Positions 30,042-39,833 of a stretch of DNA of 64,000 nt are shown here, piece by piece. How positions within the stretch are numbered: position 1 is the stretch's first letter; every line of letters begins with the position of its first letter. A program made the position numbers and the translations under genes. The stretch is from Cocleimonas flava (GTDB lineage Bacteria; Pseudomonadota; Gammaproteobacteria; Thiotrichales; Thiotrichaceae), in the NCBI RefSeq assembly GCF_004339015.1, contig NZ_SMFQ01000004.1, forward strand, positions 743,901 to 807,900. The letters are read 5' to 3'. The notes under the pieces were generated by a model. The model was not told the origin of the DNA, searched no databases, and saw only the letters and a list, made by a program, of their open reading frames with translations.

Positions 30042-30593
30042 TTAATTAAGTTTTATATCTTTTAAAGCAGCAAAAGGGTTATCTTTCTCTTTCTGCTCAT
30101 CATTATATTCATCTTCAGGTAAAGCTTCGATCAATCTTCTTGCTGGTTCACATTCATCGTGTGCTATCACTAAAGGCATTGCCAGTAATAATTCATCTTC
30201 GATGAAGTCTTTTAAAACCAGTGTTTGGTCTTCTACCAACCAAATATCAAAACTATCCTGCAATCTTTCTGCCTGCGCATCGCTTCCAACCAGCACTACT
30301 TCAGTCTGAGTTTCAACGGTTAACGCTGTAGCATCAAGACATCGATTACATATCATTTGCATTTCTGCTGTAATCTGTCCTTTGATAACAGGTAAACCTG
30401 TTTCGTTTCGGGCGAACTCTAAATCCACCTTAACGAGTTTTTCGTTAGTCTCAGATTCACTCTTATAAAGTAAATCTTTAAGGCGAGGAAAATCACTTAA
30501 AGGCATTCTGCCTTCGAACTGACGACCCTGTTCTACTAGTTTGAATGGGTCTACCTCAACCGGTAAACGTTGTATTTGACTGTTATCCGACAT
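30042..30593 (-). CDS. yceD: YceD/DUF177 family protein
   Basis: A 183-residue protein with the DUF177 cysteine motif MICNRCLDA (about 106-114) and a later DECEPARR. Members of the family are linked to 23S rRNA accumulation and are nearly always encoded just before rpmF, as here. No signal or membrane segment. It is divergent from the yceF gene, with a 155-base gap between the two. Confidence 0.9.
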   Translation of the reverse strand: MSDNSQIQRLPVEVDPFKLVEQGRQFEGRMPLSDFPRLKDLLYKSESETNEKLVKVDLEFARNETGLPVIKGQITAEMQMICNRCLDATALTVETQTEVVLVGSDAQAERLQDSFDIWLVEDQTLVLKDFIEDELLLAMPLVIAHDECEPARRLIEALPEDEYNDEQKEKDNPFAALKDIKLN

Positions 30594-30748
30594 AAGAGCG
30601 GAATTATATTAAGCATATACCCCTGCTGTAAAGTATTATTAATACTATTACGATGTTTTTATTTACTTCTTTATTTTATACGCTAACGCTAAAATACGAT
30701 TCCAACCGTAATTATCATAAATTTTACACCAGAGTCTTTTAAAAAATC

Positions 30749-31342
30749 ATGCCAGATAAGCAACAAAAACCCCTCATTTTAGGTTCTACCTCACCCTTCC
30801 GCAAAGAACTACTGGAAAGGTTAAGGCTCGATTTCAGCACTGACTCACCTGATATCGATGAGACCCCATTACAAGACGAGACTCCGGAAGACTATGTGAT
30901 TCGCCTGTCTCTGGAAAAAGCAAAAGCAGTTGCAACAAGGCATGACGATGCCTTGATCATTGCATCAGACCAGTGTTCAGTTTTAAATGGCGAAATTAGA
31001 GGCAAGCCAGGCAATCATCAGAACGCAGTCACACAATTAACAGAAAGCTCCGGCAACCGGGTGAGCTTCCTCACTGGTCTTTGCCTTTATGATTGCAGCG
31101 ACCAGAGCTATCAACTAGAAATGGTACCTTTTCATGTTGATTTTCGTGATCTGTCTGCAAGAGAAATAGAATCATACCTTCAGGCAGAGCAACCCTATGG
31201 CTGCGCTGGCAGTTTTAAATCTGAAGGATTAGGGGTAACCTTATTCAAACGATTAGAAGGTGAAGACCCATCATCCTTGATAGGCCTACCTTTAATTAAA
31301 CTTTCTGAAATGCTGCGAATTAAAGGGTTTCTTTTACCCTGA
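30749..31342 (+). CDS. yceF: Maf-family nucleotide pyrophosphatase, YceF type
   Basis: A 197-residue Maf-fold enzyme: LGSTSPFRKELLERL at the N-terminus, the SDQCSVLNGEIRGKP region, and AGSFKSEGLG near the C-terminus. The last motif and the SDQ (not SDT) triplet fit the YceF subgroup, which hydrolyses m7GTP and related nucleotides in E. coli. It is divergent from yceD-rpmF-plsX-fabH, exactly the E. coli arrangement. Confidence 0.9.
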   Translation: MPDKQQKPLILGSTSPFRKELLERLRLDFSTDSPDIDETPLQDETPEDYVIRLSLEKAKAVATRHDDALIIASDQCSVLNGEIRGKPGNHQNAVTQLTESSGNRVSFLTGLCLYDCSDQSYQLEMVPFHVDFRDLSAREIESYLQAEQPYGCAGSFKSEGLGVTLFKRLEGEDPSSLIGLPLIKLSEMLRIKGFLLP

Positions 31343-31478
31343 AATAACAATCTGGAATTGCAATAGGTTCACGCCATTCCGACAAACTGAACGGTGTATT
31401 CAGGTAAGGTTCAGTTAAAATCAGATATTGTTGATGCATACAAATTTGGCAACCCACCAAATAATACTAATAATGATA

Positions 31479-31985
31479 ATGAAATTAAACAAACCCTTAA
31501 ATACAGCAATAGCTTTACTATTAACTGTATCTGCATTTTCTACAGCTCACGCAGCGTCGGATAATACAGAAATAACACTATCTCATACTTACGCCCCTTA
31601 TGTGAATTTCACAGGGACAGCACCTGGTGCGTCACGTTTTTACGACAATGGCGATGTATTGAATTTTATCTTTCCAGTTCAAGTAAATCTGGGAACGATG
31701 GGACTTGCATCAAATGTATCGGGAGATTGTGATTTAGACTTTTCTACACAGAATAATTTCAAACTTCGTCACACAGTGAACAATGATGATTTAGCGAATT
31801 ATAGAATCATTTATAGAACGGTGACTTTTGAAGAGACAAGCAATCCTCAGCTAAGCATTCCATGTAATACAAATCCAACTGATTTAGATTTTATTCTTGT
31901 TGGATGGTCTTTGGCTGGGTTTGATGCGTTTATTCCGGCTGGTATCTACAGAGATGTCGTGACCGTAACCGTAACCACACAATAA
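31479..31985 (+). CDS. Small exported protein of unknown function
   Basis: From the ATG at 31479 the protein is 168 residues with a clean signal peptide (MKLNKPLNTAIALLL, then AFSTAHA). Upstream methionines at 31428, 31434 and 31473 would add up to 17 residues and spoil the signal. The mature part is beta-rich with two cysteines and ends AGIYRDVVTVTVTTQ, which recalls the last strand of spore-coat-U or DUF4402-type pilin-like domains. That resemblance is weak and I do not name the family. It stands alone between the yceF gene and R8. Confidence 0.6.
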   Translation: MKLNKPLNTAIALLLTVSAFSTAHAASDNTEITLSHTYAPYVNFTGTAPGASRFYDNGDVLNFIFPVQVNLGTMGLASNVSGDCDLDFSTQNNFKLRHTVNNDDLANYRIIYRTVTFEETSNPQLSIPCNTNPTDLDFILVGWSLAGFDAFIPAGIYRDVVTVTVTTQ

Positions 31986-32080
31986 ATCTCTTTTTAAACA
32001 TATCAGAACGTAATAAATAGAACTAAACAGGACTATTTAAAGTTACTTAGATAGTACTTCTAACTCATTACTCTATAAGT

Positions 32081-32107
32081 CACCCCCCTACTTTGAGGCG
32101 TTTTTTT
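32081..32107 (+). repeat. Dispersed element copy R8
   Basis: CACCCCCCTACTT, TGAGGCG, seven T. Its T run overlaps the stop codon (32106-32108) of the leftward Nif3-like gene. It is 95 bases after the rightward exported-protein gene. Confidence 0.87.
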
Positions 32108-32855
32108 AAGCAGGGTTATCGATATCCACAAATTCATAGAGTAAGCCAAATTTAGCAGCAACATGCTCTCCCAATGCCTGCACACCATAACGTTCGGTCG
32201 CATGATGACCCGCCGCTATATAATGAACACCATTTTCACGCGCTGTATGCGTGGTATGTTCTGAAATCTCACCGCTGATATAAGCATCGACCCCTGCCTT
32301 GGCGGCTTTATCAATATATCCCTGCGCACCACCAGTACACCAGGCAACTCTTCTGATAGCATGGTCACCTGCATTTATCAGCATCGGCTTACGCCCCAGT
32401 TTCTTTTCGATACTTTGTCCCAGCTCTTCAAGACTCATATATTCTTCTAAACGACCATAATTACCAACGCCTTGTCCATCCATCACATCTTCCATGTGAA
32501 TATCCAATACTTTGGCTAGCTGAGCATTATTACCAAGTTCAGGATGAGCATCTAAAGGCAAATGATACGCGAGTAGATTTATATCATGTTCCATCAATAA
32601 CTTGAGTCGTTTATGCTTCATGCCGATTATTCTTGGGTCTTCTTTATCCCAGAACCAACCATGATGAACGAGTATGGCATCGGCTTCTTTTTCAATGGCA
32701 GCTTCAATGAATGCCTGAGTCGCAGAAACACCCATGACTATTTTCTTCAGCTTTTCTTTACCCTGAACTTGCAGGCCATTTGGTGCGTAATCCTTGAATG
32801 CATCAACGTCGAGTAATTCATGAATATATTGAGCAACATTCTTTATCGTAGCCAT
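32106..32855 (-). CDS. Nif3-like dinuclear metal centre protein (YbgI type)
   Basis: A 249-residue member of the NIF3/GTP cyclohydrolase 1 type 2 family. Metal-binding histidines are in LVHHGWFWDKE, NLLAYHLPLDAHPE and the C-terminal AAGHHATERYGVQAL. Members form toroidal hexamers with two metals per subunit; the true substrate is unresolved. It lies directly after lnt (three bases), so it is the last gene of the miaB-side cluster. Its stop codon lies within the T run of R8. Confidence 0.9.
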   Translation of the reverse strand: MATIKNVAQYIHELLDVDAFKDYAPNGLQVQGKEKLKKIVMGVSATQAFIEAAIEKEADAILVHHGWFWDKEDPRIIGMKHKRLKLLMEHDINLLAYHLPLDAHPELGNNAQLAKVLDIHMEDVMDGQGVGNYGRLEEYMSLEELGQSIEKKLGRKPMLINAGDHAIRRVAWCTGGAQGYIDKAAKAGVDAYISGEISEHTTHTARENGVHYIAAGHHATERYGVQALGEHVAAKFGLLYEFVDIDNPA

Positions 32856-32858
32856 TGT

Positions 32859-34451
32859 TTAAATTTCCCTTTTCCAGCTTATGCCTAGTAGTAAAATGAC
32901 ACTTAAGATGCCAATAATCAACCAATTTCCCCAACGCACATAAGGCGTCATACCAACAAATGGCTGAACTTTGCCTGTAATGATACTTTTAGTATTTAAT
33001 GGCGCAGTTTCAATTAACTCGCCTTTTTCATTAATTATTCCCGATGGTCCCGTGGTTGTAGAACGCACCATATAGCGCCCTGTTTCCAACGCTCTCATTC
33101 TGGCTATTTGCATGTGTTGTTGCGGCTCTAAAGACCCCGTAAACCAGCCATCATGCGTTACATTTATTAACATAGTTGCCAGCGGCAAGGATTGAATAAT
33201 CTCAGAACCAAATGCATCTTCGTAGCAAATTGTCATTTGGGCAATCTGGTCACCAATATTCAGTGTGCCGTTATTCACGCCCGGGGTTATATTGTCGTAA
33301 GGCAATTGAATCCATTTACTCAACCAGCGAATGTACTCTAATAAAGGCGTATATTCTCCAAAGGGCACCAGATGTCGTTTGGAATATATTTCCCGATTAT
33401 CCGCAGAGACTGCCAATACGCTATTCTCTACTCCCTGATTTTCATTGATATAAAAGCCACCAATCAGTATGGTTTTATTAGTATTAGCAATTGATTTTTG
33501 TAATGGCTGAATGAGTGATTCCATGTGCCGATCAAATGAGTCGAATAAGCCCGTTTCCGGCCAAACGATCAAATCACTGCCCATGCTTTTCAACGTCATA
33601 CTGCGATAAAGATCTATCGAGGGTATCAAGTTATCGCGATTCAATTTTTCAAGCTGAGAAATATTCGACTGAAGCACACTCACTTTCAATGGCTTATCAA
33701 CTTTCTCTGTCCAGTTTATGTTTTGTAACGCAAACGCACTACTCACCAACAGCACAATAATTAGCGCCGATAAAATTCGAATAGATGAACCAAAACGTTC
33801 TTCCACCAAGGCATTATCACTGACAGATTGATGCACAGGGTCAGATTTTATATACACCTGTCGTTGCACTGAATTACCCAGGACGAAACTCAGTAAGGCA
33901 CCAGCAATAATGACACTCGATAGGCTCACCGCAAATACACCCGCCACTGGAGCAAAAGCTGCAAAAAAAGTATCAATTTGACTATTGCCTAAATAGAGCC
34001 AGGGGAATCCCGTGAGAAACCATGAACGAAACCATTCAGCGATCACCCATGACGCCGGATAGAAAATCAGCAATTTTAAGAATAACGGTCTGTACCTAAA
34101 TAAAGAGGCGAGCAAACCAAAGGAGCCGAGACTCAATAAAGAAACGATCAAGACAAATGCCACTGTAGCCGGTATTGCAACAAACAAAGGAGCATGCGCA
34201 AAAAAGTACAAACTATAGAAAGGCCAGGATGCACCTGCACCAAACATGCCTATTCCGTAAAACCAGGACAGCATAAAATACTGCTTTTTGGTTTGCGCTT
34301 TGCTTAAGGAATAAAACAAGATGGCAGGACTAAACCACGCCAACGGATAAATATTAAAAGGGGAAAATGCAAAAACCAGCATCGCGCCTGCAAGCAATAC
34401 GAGCAAGTAATTCCATTTAGATAAATGTGATTGAATCCCAGGCAGCTTCAT
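32859..34451 (-). CDS. lnt: Apolipoprotein N-acyltransferase
   Basis: It adds the third acyl chain to the N-terminal cysteine of lipoproteins in the inner membrane. About six membrane helices cover residues 1-190, followed by the periplasmic nitrilase domain with the Glu-Lys-Cys triad: VWPETGLFDSF, SKRHLVPFGEY and ICYEDAFGSE. A last helix is at the C-terminus. The 530-residue length is normal. It follows corC by ten bases, as in E. coli. Confidence 0.95.
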   Translation of the reverse strand: MKLPGIQSHLSKWNYLLVLLAGAMLVFAFSPFNIYPLAWFSPAILFYSLSKAQTKKQYFMLSWFYGIGMFGAGASWPFYSLYFFAHAPLFVAIPATVAFVLIVSLLSLGSFGLLASLFRYRPLFLKLLIFYPASWVIAEWFRSWFLTGFPWLYLGNSQIDTFFAAFAPVAGVFAVSLSSVIIAGALLSFVLGNSVQRQVYIKSDPVHQSVSDNALVEERFGSSIRILSALIIVLLVSSAFALQNINWTEKVDKPLKVSVLQSNISQLEKLNRDNLIPSIDLYRSMTLKSMGSDLIVWPETGLFDSFDRHMESLIQPLQKSIANTNKTILIGGFYINENQGVENSVLAVSADNREIYSKRHLVPFGEYTPLLEYIRWLSKWIQLPYDNITPGVNNGTLNIGDQIAQMTICYEDAFGSEIIQSLPLATMLINVTHDGWFTGSLEPQQHMQIARMRALETGRYMVRSTTTGPSGIINEKGELIETAPLNTKSIITGKVQPFVGMTPYVRWGNWLIIGILSVILLLGISWKREI

Positions 34452-34461
34452 ACTTTTATTC

Positions 34462-35304
34462 TTATAACTTCTCTAATCTTCGTACTTCTACCAATTGTAT
34501 TCTGCGGCCATCACTGCGTAATATTTTGAAGGAAAACTTATTCAGCTTCACTTCCTCGCCCTGCCTTGGTATCTTGCCCGCTTTTTGTGAAATCAAGCCG
34601 CCCAAGGTGTCATATTGATCCAATGGCATATCACAATTAAAATATTCATTGAATTCTTCTAGCTCAGTGCTCGCCTGAATCGTATATCTGCCATCACTTT
34701 GCGCCAGAATATTCTTCTTTTCGTCGACATCATCATGTTCGTCATCGATATCACCGACGATCTGTTCCAGAACATCCTCGATGGTTACCAATCCTGAAGT
34801 TCCTGAATATTCATCGACTACCATCGCCATGTGGTTGCGACTATTTCTAAACTGGCTTAGCAGTGTATTGAGTTTTTGGCTTTCAGGCACAAACGAAGGC
34901 GGCCTGATAATGTCATCAATATCGAAACTTTCCTCATCGCCGACATATTTCAGCAGGTCTTTGGCGAGCAAAATGCCTTCAACATCATCTTTGTTTTCAT
35001 CAATGACCGGAAAACGTGAGTGCCCTGCCTTCATCACCGTTTTTAAAATATCGTGATAGCTGTCATTCAGGTGTAAAAAACCAATATTGGCACGCGGAAT
35101 CATAATATCGCGCACTTGAAGATTATCCACCTGCAGAACACCTTCAAGCATTCCCAAAGATTCAGATGAAATAATATTATTTTTTTGTGATTGTCTTAGC
35201 TCAGCAACTAACTCCTCCTGATCTATGACACTGGTATCTATCGTGCTTCTCAACCATTTATGAAGCCACGGTCGCGCTTTAATTTTTTTATCTTCTTGAT
35301 TCAT
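34462..35304 (-). CDS. corC: CorC/YbeX CBS-domain transporter-associated protein
   Basis: A 280-residue soluble protein with a CBS pair (about 68-190, RDIMIPRANIGFL and VVDEYSGTSGLVTIEDVLEQIVGDI) and a C-terminal CorC_HlyC domain (about 200-278). The family is tied to magnesium and cobalt homeostasis and, in E. coli YbeX, to ribosome maturation. Its start overlaps the ybeY stop by four bases, so translation is coupled in the ybeY-corC-lnt set. Confidence 0.93.
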   Translation of the reverse strand: MNQEDKKIKARPWLHKWLRSTIDTSVIDQEELVAELRQSQKNNIISSESLGMLEGVLQVDNLQVRDIMIPRANIGFLHLNDSYHDILKTVMKAGHSRFPVIDENKDDVEGILLAKDLLKYVGDEESFDIDDIIRPPSFVPESQKLNTLLSQFRNSRNHMAMVVDEYSGTSGLVTIEDVLEQIVGDIDDEHDDVDEKKNILAQSDGRYTIQASTELEEFNEYFNCDMPLDQYDTLGGLISQKAGKIPRQGEEVKLNKFSFKILRSDGRRIQLVEVRRLEKL

Positions 35305-35846
35305 GAGTAAGGGTTCTTAAATCCCAATTTATCTAACGTTTTTATTTCCAAAGCTTCCATTAATTCAGCTTCATCATCTTCTATATGATCATAGCCTTGC
35401 AGGTGCAACACACCATGTACAATCAAATGTGCCCAATGTTGCTTTGCTGTTTTATTTTGCTCTTTCGCTTCTCTATTCACAACACTTTCGCAAACCACCA
35501 GATCTCCTAAATGAACAGGTTGATCTTGGAGCTCTGGAATCGCCAAGAGTTCCTCTGGAAACTCATAAGGAAATGAAAGAATATTAGTGGTACTAGGTTT
35601 TTCTCGATAGGTCTGATTTAACGCTAACCCCTCTTCATCATCAACCACACGAACAACTAAAGTCACCCCCCCACTTTCAAGCAGTTTTTTTTGTTCGGCA
35701 ACTCCTGATTGCAAGGCACTGGCACTCCAGGATTCCAACTCTTCTATCGAAGGAATCGATGAGTAATTGCAGGGATTTTGCAGCTCCACCTCGACATTTA
35801 TGCTGGGCATATCATCAACAGACGGTAATTTTTCAGAAATCTTCAT
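35301..35846 (-). CDS. ybeY: Endoribonuclease/rRNA maturation factor YbeY
   Basis: A zinc-dependent RNase needed for 16S rRNA 3' end maturation. The H3xH5xH site is complete in HLIVHGVLHLQGYDH. The protein has 181 residues against 155 in E. coli. Part of the surplus is an N-terminal extension; by eye another eight to ten residues sit between the first helix and the VVRVVDDEE strand, in EQKKLLESGGVT (residues about 52-63). That segment is encoded by repeat copy R9. Catalytic motifs lie well downstream, so the enzyme is probably active. Confidence 0.93.
   Translation of the reverse strand: MKISEKLPSVDDMPSINVEVELQNPCNYSSIPSIEELESWSASALQSGVAEQKKLLESGGVTLVVRVVDDEEGLALNQTYREKPSTTNILSFPYEFPEELLAIPELQDQPVHLGDLVVCESVVNREAKEQNKTAKQHWAHLIVHGVLHLQGYDHIEDDEAELMEALEIKTLDKLGFKNPYS
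35664..35692 (+). repeat. Dispersed element copy R9, inside ybeY
   Basis: CACCCCCCCACTT, TCAAGCAG, eight T. The only copy within a coding sequence: the antisense strand of the element is translated in frame as part of YbeY. It has seven C and lacks the T of TACTT, as R15 and R18 do. Confidence 0.83.
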
Positions 35847-35905
35847 GACTCAATTTAACTATTTTTTAAGATTGCTTTAACTGTCGCACTATCAGCAACG
35901 GTTTA

Positions 35906-36940
35906 TTAAGCCTCATACTTTTCATATAGATCAACAATGCGCTGAACCAGACTGTGCCTGACAACATCTTTAGATTCAAAAAAGGAAAATCGTATTTCTT
36001 TAACCCCTTGAAGAATGTCAATTACATGCTTTAAACCAGAACGTTGATTATTCGGCAAATCAATTTGAGTGATATCACCCGTAACAACAACGGTTGAACC
36101 AAAGCCAATACGGGTTAAAAACATTTTCATTTGTTCAGCGGTGGTGTTCTGTGCTTCATCCATGATGATAAAAGAATCATTCAACGTACGGCCACGCATA
36201 TAAGCCAATGGTGCAACTTCAATGACGTTCTTTTCTATCAGTTTATCGACTTTTTCAAAGCCCAGCATCTCGTAAAGTGCGTCATACATCGGACGTAAAT
36301 AAGGGTCAACTTTTTGTGATAAATCACCCGGTAAAAATCCGAGCTTTTCACCCGCTTCAACAGCAGGTCTTACCAGCACGATGCGTCTTACTTCATCTCG
36401 CTCCAAAGCTTCTACGGCACAAGCAACAGCAAGGTAGGTCTTACCCGTCCCTGCAGGGCCGATACCAAATGTTAAATCGTGTGTTTGAATACTGCGGATA
36501 TAAAAGTTCTGATTCGGACCACGACCACGCAATAAACCACGCTTGGTTCTGATTGTAGCTGTGACACTCGCGTCTTTATTAGGATCGACCTTGCCGTCGC
36601 CATCTAGCACCGCTTCTGAGTGATTTGATTCCTGCAAAAACAAATGAATTTTTTCAGGAGCCAATTGCTCCGTAGCCGTTAAATCGTAAAGCTCTTGTAA
36701 CAGATTAATCGTTTTCTGAATTTGTAACGGCAACCCTGAAATAGTGAAATCGAAGGCGCGATTACTCACGATCACATCAAAATGTTTTTCTATTTGATGC
36801 AAGTGCTGATCAAACTGACCACACAAATTTGTCAGTCGTTGATTGTCTTCTGGTTCAAGGTGTAAAGAAAGGGAGTGACGATTAGAGTCAGTGACGTGCT
36901 TAGAGCCGTCTGCAGGTGAAGCTGCTTTTGTTATGTTCAA
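35906..36940 (-). CDS. ybeZ: PhoH-like ATPase YbeZ
   Basis: A 344-residue P-loop protein: an N-terminal KH-like region, Walker A GPAGTGKTYLA (about 160-170) and Walker B FIIMDEAQN (about 253-261), with VVTGDITQIDLP as a sensor motif. It works with YbeY in rRNA processing. It precedes ybeY by 59 bases on the minus strand. In E. coli miaB is the next gene upstream; here a YpfJ-type peptidase gene intervenes. Confidence 0.94.
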   Translation of the reverse strand: MNITKAASPADGSKHVTDSNRHSLSLHLEPEDNQRLTNLCGQFDQHLHQIEKHFDVIVSNRAFDFTISGLPLQIQKTINLLQELYDLTATEQLAPEKIHLFLQESNHSEAVLDGDGKVDPNKDASVTATIRTKRGLLRGRGPNQNFYIRSIQTHDLTFGIGPAGTGKTYLAVACAVEALERDEVRRIVLVRPAVEAGEKLGFLPGDLSQKVDPYLRPMYDALYEMLGFEKVDKLIEKNVIEVAPLAYMRGRTLNDSFIIMDEAQNTTAEQMKMFLTRIGFGSTVVVTGDITQIDLPNNQRSGLKHVIDILQGVKEIRFSFFESKDVVRHSLVQRIVDLYEKYEA

Positions 36941-37044
36941 ATGAGGTTATTTTTCCGTTTCATAGTTTTATTCAAAAATTTATTCTAGCATGAATAAACC
37001 AAGTCAGAGAAACTATACAGGGGGATTTATACGAAATTCTTATG

Positions 37045-37069
37045 AAAAAGGGCTGTAAGTAGGGGGGTG
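37045..37069 (-). repeat. Dispersed element copy R10 (minus orientation)
   Basis: On the minus strand: CACCCCCCTACTT, ACAGCCC, five T. It lies downstream of the YpfJ-type gene, sense to it, 133 bases after its stop. Next to it GCCATT ATCAT AATGGC forms a hairpin on bases 37069-37085, followed on the + strand by CTCAAGCAC and T6, which resembles the tail of a plus-oriented copy. Confidence 0.82.
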
Positions 37070-37202
37070 CCATTATCATAATGGCTCTCAAGCACTTTTT
37101 TAGAAAGGCAAATACAGACTGAATAATGCATAAAGACCAGACTCTAACAATCAGAGCCTTGTCTTTATGATTAATAAATTTGAGCTTTGAGAACTTTTAG
37201 CT

Positions 37203-38078
37203 TTAACCACCAAAGGTTTGACAATCTTGAACCCGACCGTTTTTCACACCTCGAGCAAACCATTCAACGCGTTGTTTTGAACTACCGTGAGTAAACGTAT
37301 GCGGAATTGCAAACCCTTGAGCCTGCTTTTGCAATCGGTCATCACCAATGGAGGCAGCAGCGGTAAGCGCTTCTTCCAGATCACCTGGTTCTAACGCTTT
37401 AAATTGCTTTTGCACGTGATTCGCCCAAACACCTGCATAACAGTCAGCTTGAAGTTCAACACGAACCTGCAATTGATTCTTGTCATTTCCGGTAACGCGA
37501 TGTTTAGCCGTTTCAACTTTATCCAGCGTACCTTCAAGATTTTGAATGTGATGCCCTACTTCATGCGCAAGCACATAAGCACGAGCAAAATCACCACCTG
37601 CTCCATGCTTGTTCTTCAAATCATCAAAAAAACCCATGTCGACATAAATCTTTGTATCGGCAGGACAATAGAATGGCCCCATACGCGAACTTGCAGGACC
37701 ACAACCACTGCTGGTTGAGCCTGTATATAAAACCAATTCCGGCACTGGGTAACGTTGCCCTGCCTGAGCAAAAATCTTAGCCCATACTGTTTCTATATCA
37801 CCATGAACGGTTTTGATAAATGCCGCATCTTCACTATTAGGATCAATATCACTTGAGCTAGAACTGCCACCCATGCCTAATAATGATGGACCGATAAAGT
37901 AGGCTGCAGCGCCAATGCCTACTACTGCGATTCCAAGTTTCGAGCGTAATAATGGCTTAACTATCGGCCATAAAAACATTAATGTACCGATTGAAGGCAA
38001 TCCTCTTCCGCCTCCACCACCGCTGCGACCACGTCTATCATCAACATGTGTGCTTTGTTTTCTATCACGCCATTTCAT
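37203..38078 (-). CDS. YpfJ-type neutral zinc metallopeptidase
   Basis: A 291-residue membrane-anchored protein. The N-terminus is basic with a glycine run (RRGRSGGGGGRG), then one hydrophobic segment near 47-66. The catalytic helix is YVLAHEVGHHIQ (about 166-177), with QADCYAGVWANH further on, as in the YpfJ/zinc metallopeptidase family. Substrate unknown. It sits between miaB and ybeZ, splitting a pair that is adjacent in E. coli. Confidence 0.87.
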   Translation of the reverse strand: MKWRDRKQSTHVDDRRGRSGGGGGRGLPSIGTLMFLWPIVKPLLRSKLGIAVVGIGAAAYFIGPSLLGMGGSSSSSDIDPNSEDAAFIKTVHGDIETVWAKIFAQAGQRYPVPELVLYTGSTSSGCGPASSRMGPFYCPADTKIYVDMGFFDDLKNKHGAGGDFARAYVLAHEVGHHIQNLEGTLDKVETAKHRVTGNDKNQLQVRVELQADCYAGVWANHVQKQFKALEPGDLEEALTAAASIGDDRLQKQAQGFAIPHTFTHGSSKQRVEWFARGVKNGRVQDCQTFGG

Positions 38079-38154
38079 ACCTGGAACCTTTGTTTATTAC
38101 TTGTAAAGATATTGTAAAGTCATACAAATATACTACTTTTTCTCATTTAGAATT

Positions 38155-39618
38155 CTAAATCAACGTGCCACGCAAAGAATTTGGTTGTGCTTCAGTTATT
38201 TCAACTTCAGCAAAATTCCCGATTAATGACGCATCGCCATCAAAATTCACAATGCGGTTATTTTCAGTTCGACCAGCAACCTGATTTTCACCACGTTTAG
38301 AAGCGCGTTCTACCAATACTTTCTGTACAGTGCCAACCATCTTCTGGCTGATTTCCTGTTCCATCTCAGTAATGCGTTGTTGTAAACGGTATAAACGCGT
38401 TTTCTTAACCGCATCTGGTACATTATCTTCAAACGATGCCGCAGGTGTTCCCGGACGTGCACTGTAGATAAAGCTAAAGCTTTTATCAAAGCCCACATCT
38501 TCGATCAGTTTCATCGTATCTTCGTAGTCTTTATCGGTTTCACCCGGAAAGCCAATAATGAAATCAGACGATAAACTGATATTCGGACGAACCTCTCTAA
38601 GCTTACGAATTTTCTGTTTATATTCGATTGCCATGTGCCCGCGCTTCATCGCTGCCAGAATTCTATCTGAGCCACTTTGGATGGGTAGGTGTAAATGGTC
38701 AACAAGTTCAGGAACTTCTGCATATGCTTGAATCAGACTATCGCTGAACTCAACCGGATGTGATGTGGTGTAACGAATTCGATCAATACCTTCAACCGCA
38801 GCAACGTAATGAATAAGCATTGCCAGATCAGCAATTTCACCATCGTGCATGGTTCCGCGGTAGGCATTTACATTCTGACCGAGTAAATTAATCTCACGAA
38901 CGCCCTGATTCGCAAGCTCTGCGACTTCAACAATGATGTCATCAAAAGGTCGAGAAATTTCAGTACCGCGTGTGTAAGGCACAACACAAAACGTACAGTA
39001 TTTACTGCAACCTTCCATGATCGATACAAACGCGCTTACCCCATCTGCCCTTGGTTCTGGCAAGCGATCGAATTTCTCAATTTCAGGGAATGTGGTATCA
39101 ATAACGAACGACTTATCTCTTTTCGCTTCGGCAACCATTTCAGGCAAACGATGTAAGGTTTGAGGACCAAAAACCACATCCACAACCGGCGCACGATCAT
39201 GCAAGGCTTTGCCTTCCTGACTCGCCACACAACCACCTACCCCGATAATCACATTAGGGTTTTTCTCTTTGAGTTTTCGCCAGCGACCTAGTTGATGGAA
39301 TACTTTCTCTTGCGCTTTTTCACGAATCGAACAGGTATTCAATAACAACACATCCGCTTCTTCAGCGTTATCTGTCAATTCCATGCCATTAGCATCATTG
39401 AGTACATCAGCCATTTTCGCTGAATCATACTCATTCATCTGACAACCATGTGTCTGGATAAATATCTTTCCGGCTTTCTTGCCTGAAGTATTACTGGTGT
39501 CTATGGCTTGTGAATCGACTTGTGTCTCGACTTTTCTACCGACGTCTTTACCTAGGTTTACACCAGCATTTTCATTGATGTTTGTATCTGCCATTTCATT
39601 TGGCTCTTTAACGGACAT
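38155..39618 (-). CDS. miaB: tRNA-2-methylthio-N6-dimethylallyladenosine synthase
   Basis: A radical SAM methylthiotransferase acting on i6A37 of tRNA. Order: N-terminal cluster domain ([35 protein letters not shown]), radical SAM CxxxCxxC in [18 protein letters not shown]-terminal TRAM domain. About 47 polar residues precede the conserved part, far more than in E. coli; no nearer start codon exists. The ATG at 39594, preceded by AAAGAG, may be the real start and would still leave an extension of about 40 residues. Confidence 0.95.
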   Translation of the reverse strand: MSVKEPNEMADTNINENAGVNLGKDVGRKVETQVDSQAIDTSNTSGKKAGKIFIQTHGCQMNEYDSAKMADVLNDANGMELTDNAEEADVLLLNTCSIREKAQEKVFHQLGRWRKLKEKNPNVIIGVGGCVASQEGKALHDRAPVVDVVFGPQTLHRLPEMVAEAKRDKSFVIDTTFPEIEKFDRLPEPRADGVSAFVSIMEGCSKYCTFCVVPYTRGTEISRPFDDIIVEVAELANQGVREINLLGQNVNAYRGTMHDGEIADLAMLIHYVAAVEGIDRIRYTTSHPVEFSDSLIQAYAEVPELVDHLHLPIQSGSDRILAAMKRGHMAIEYKQKIRKLREVRPNISLSSDFIIGFPGETDKDYEDTMKLIEDVGFDKSFSFIYSARPGTPAASFEDNVPDAVKKTRLYRLQQRITEMEQEISQKMVGTVQKVLVERASKRGENQVAGRTENNRIVNFDGDASLIGNFAEVEITEAQPNSLRGTLI

Positions 39619-39833
39619 AACTAATTACTATTTAACAAATTGGACGCCCATTATCCGCGATGTTAGCGTTATTGTCATCAAAACCCTAAAAAGCTAATTT
39701 TACTATATTTAGCAACAGTTTAGGCCTTATCACTTAAAGTAAACTGTTTGATATATCCTATAGTTTGCGCTAATATGTCCACGGGCTGTATAAATCTTAA
39801 GTAGATGTGTACATAAAAAAAGGGGAATTAGCT

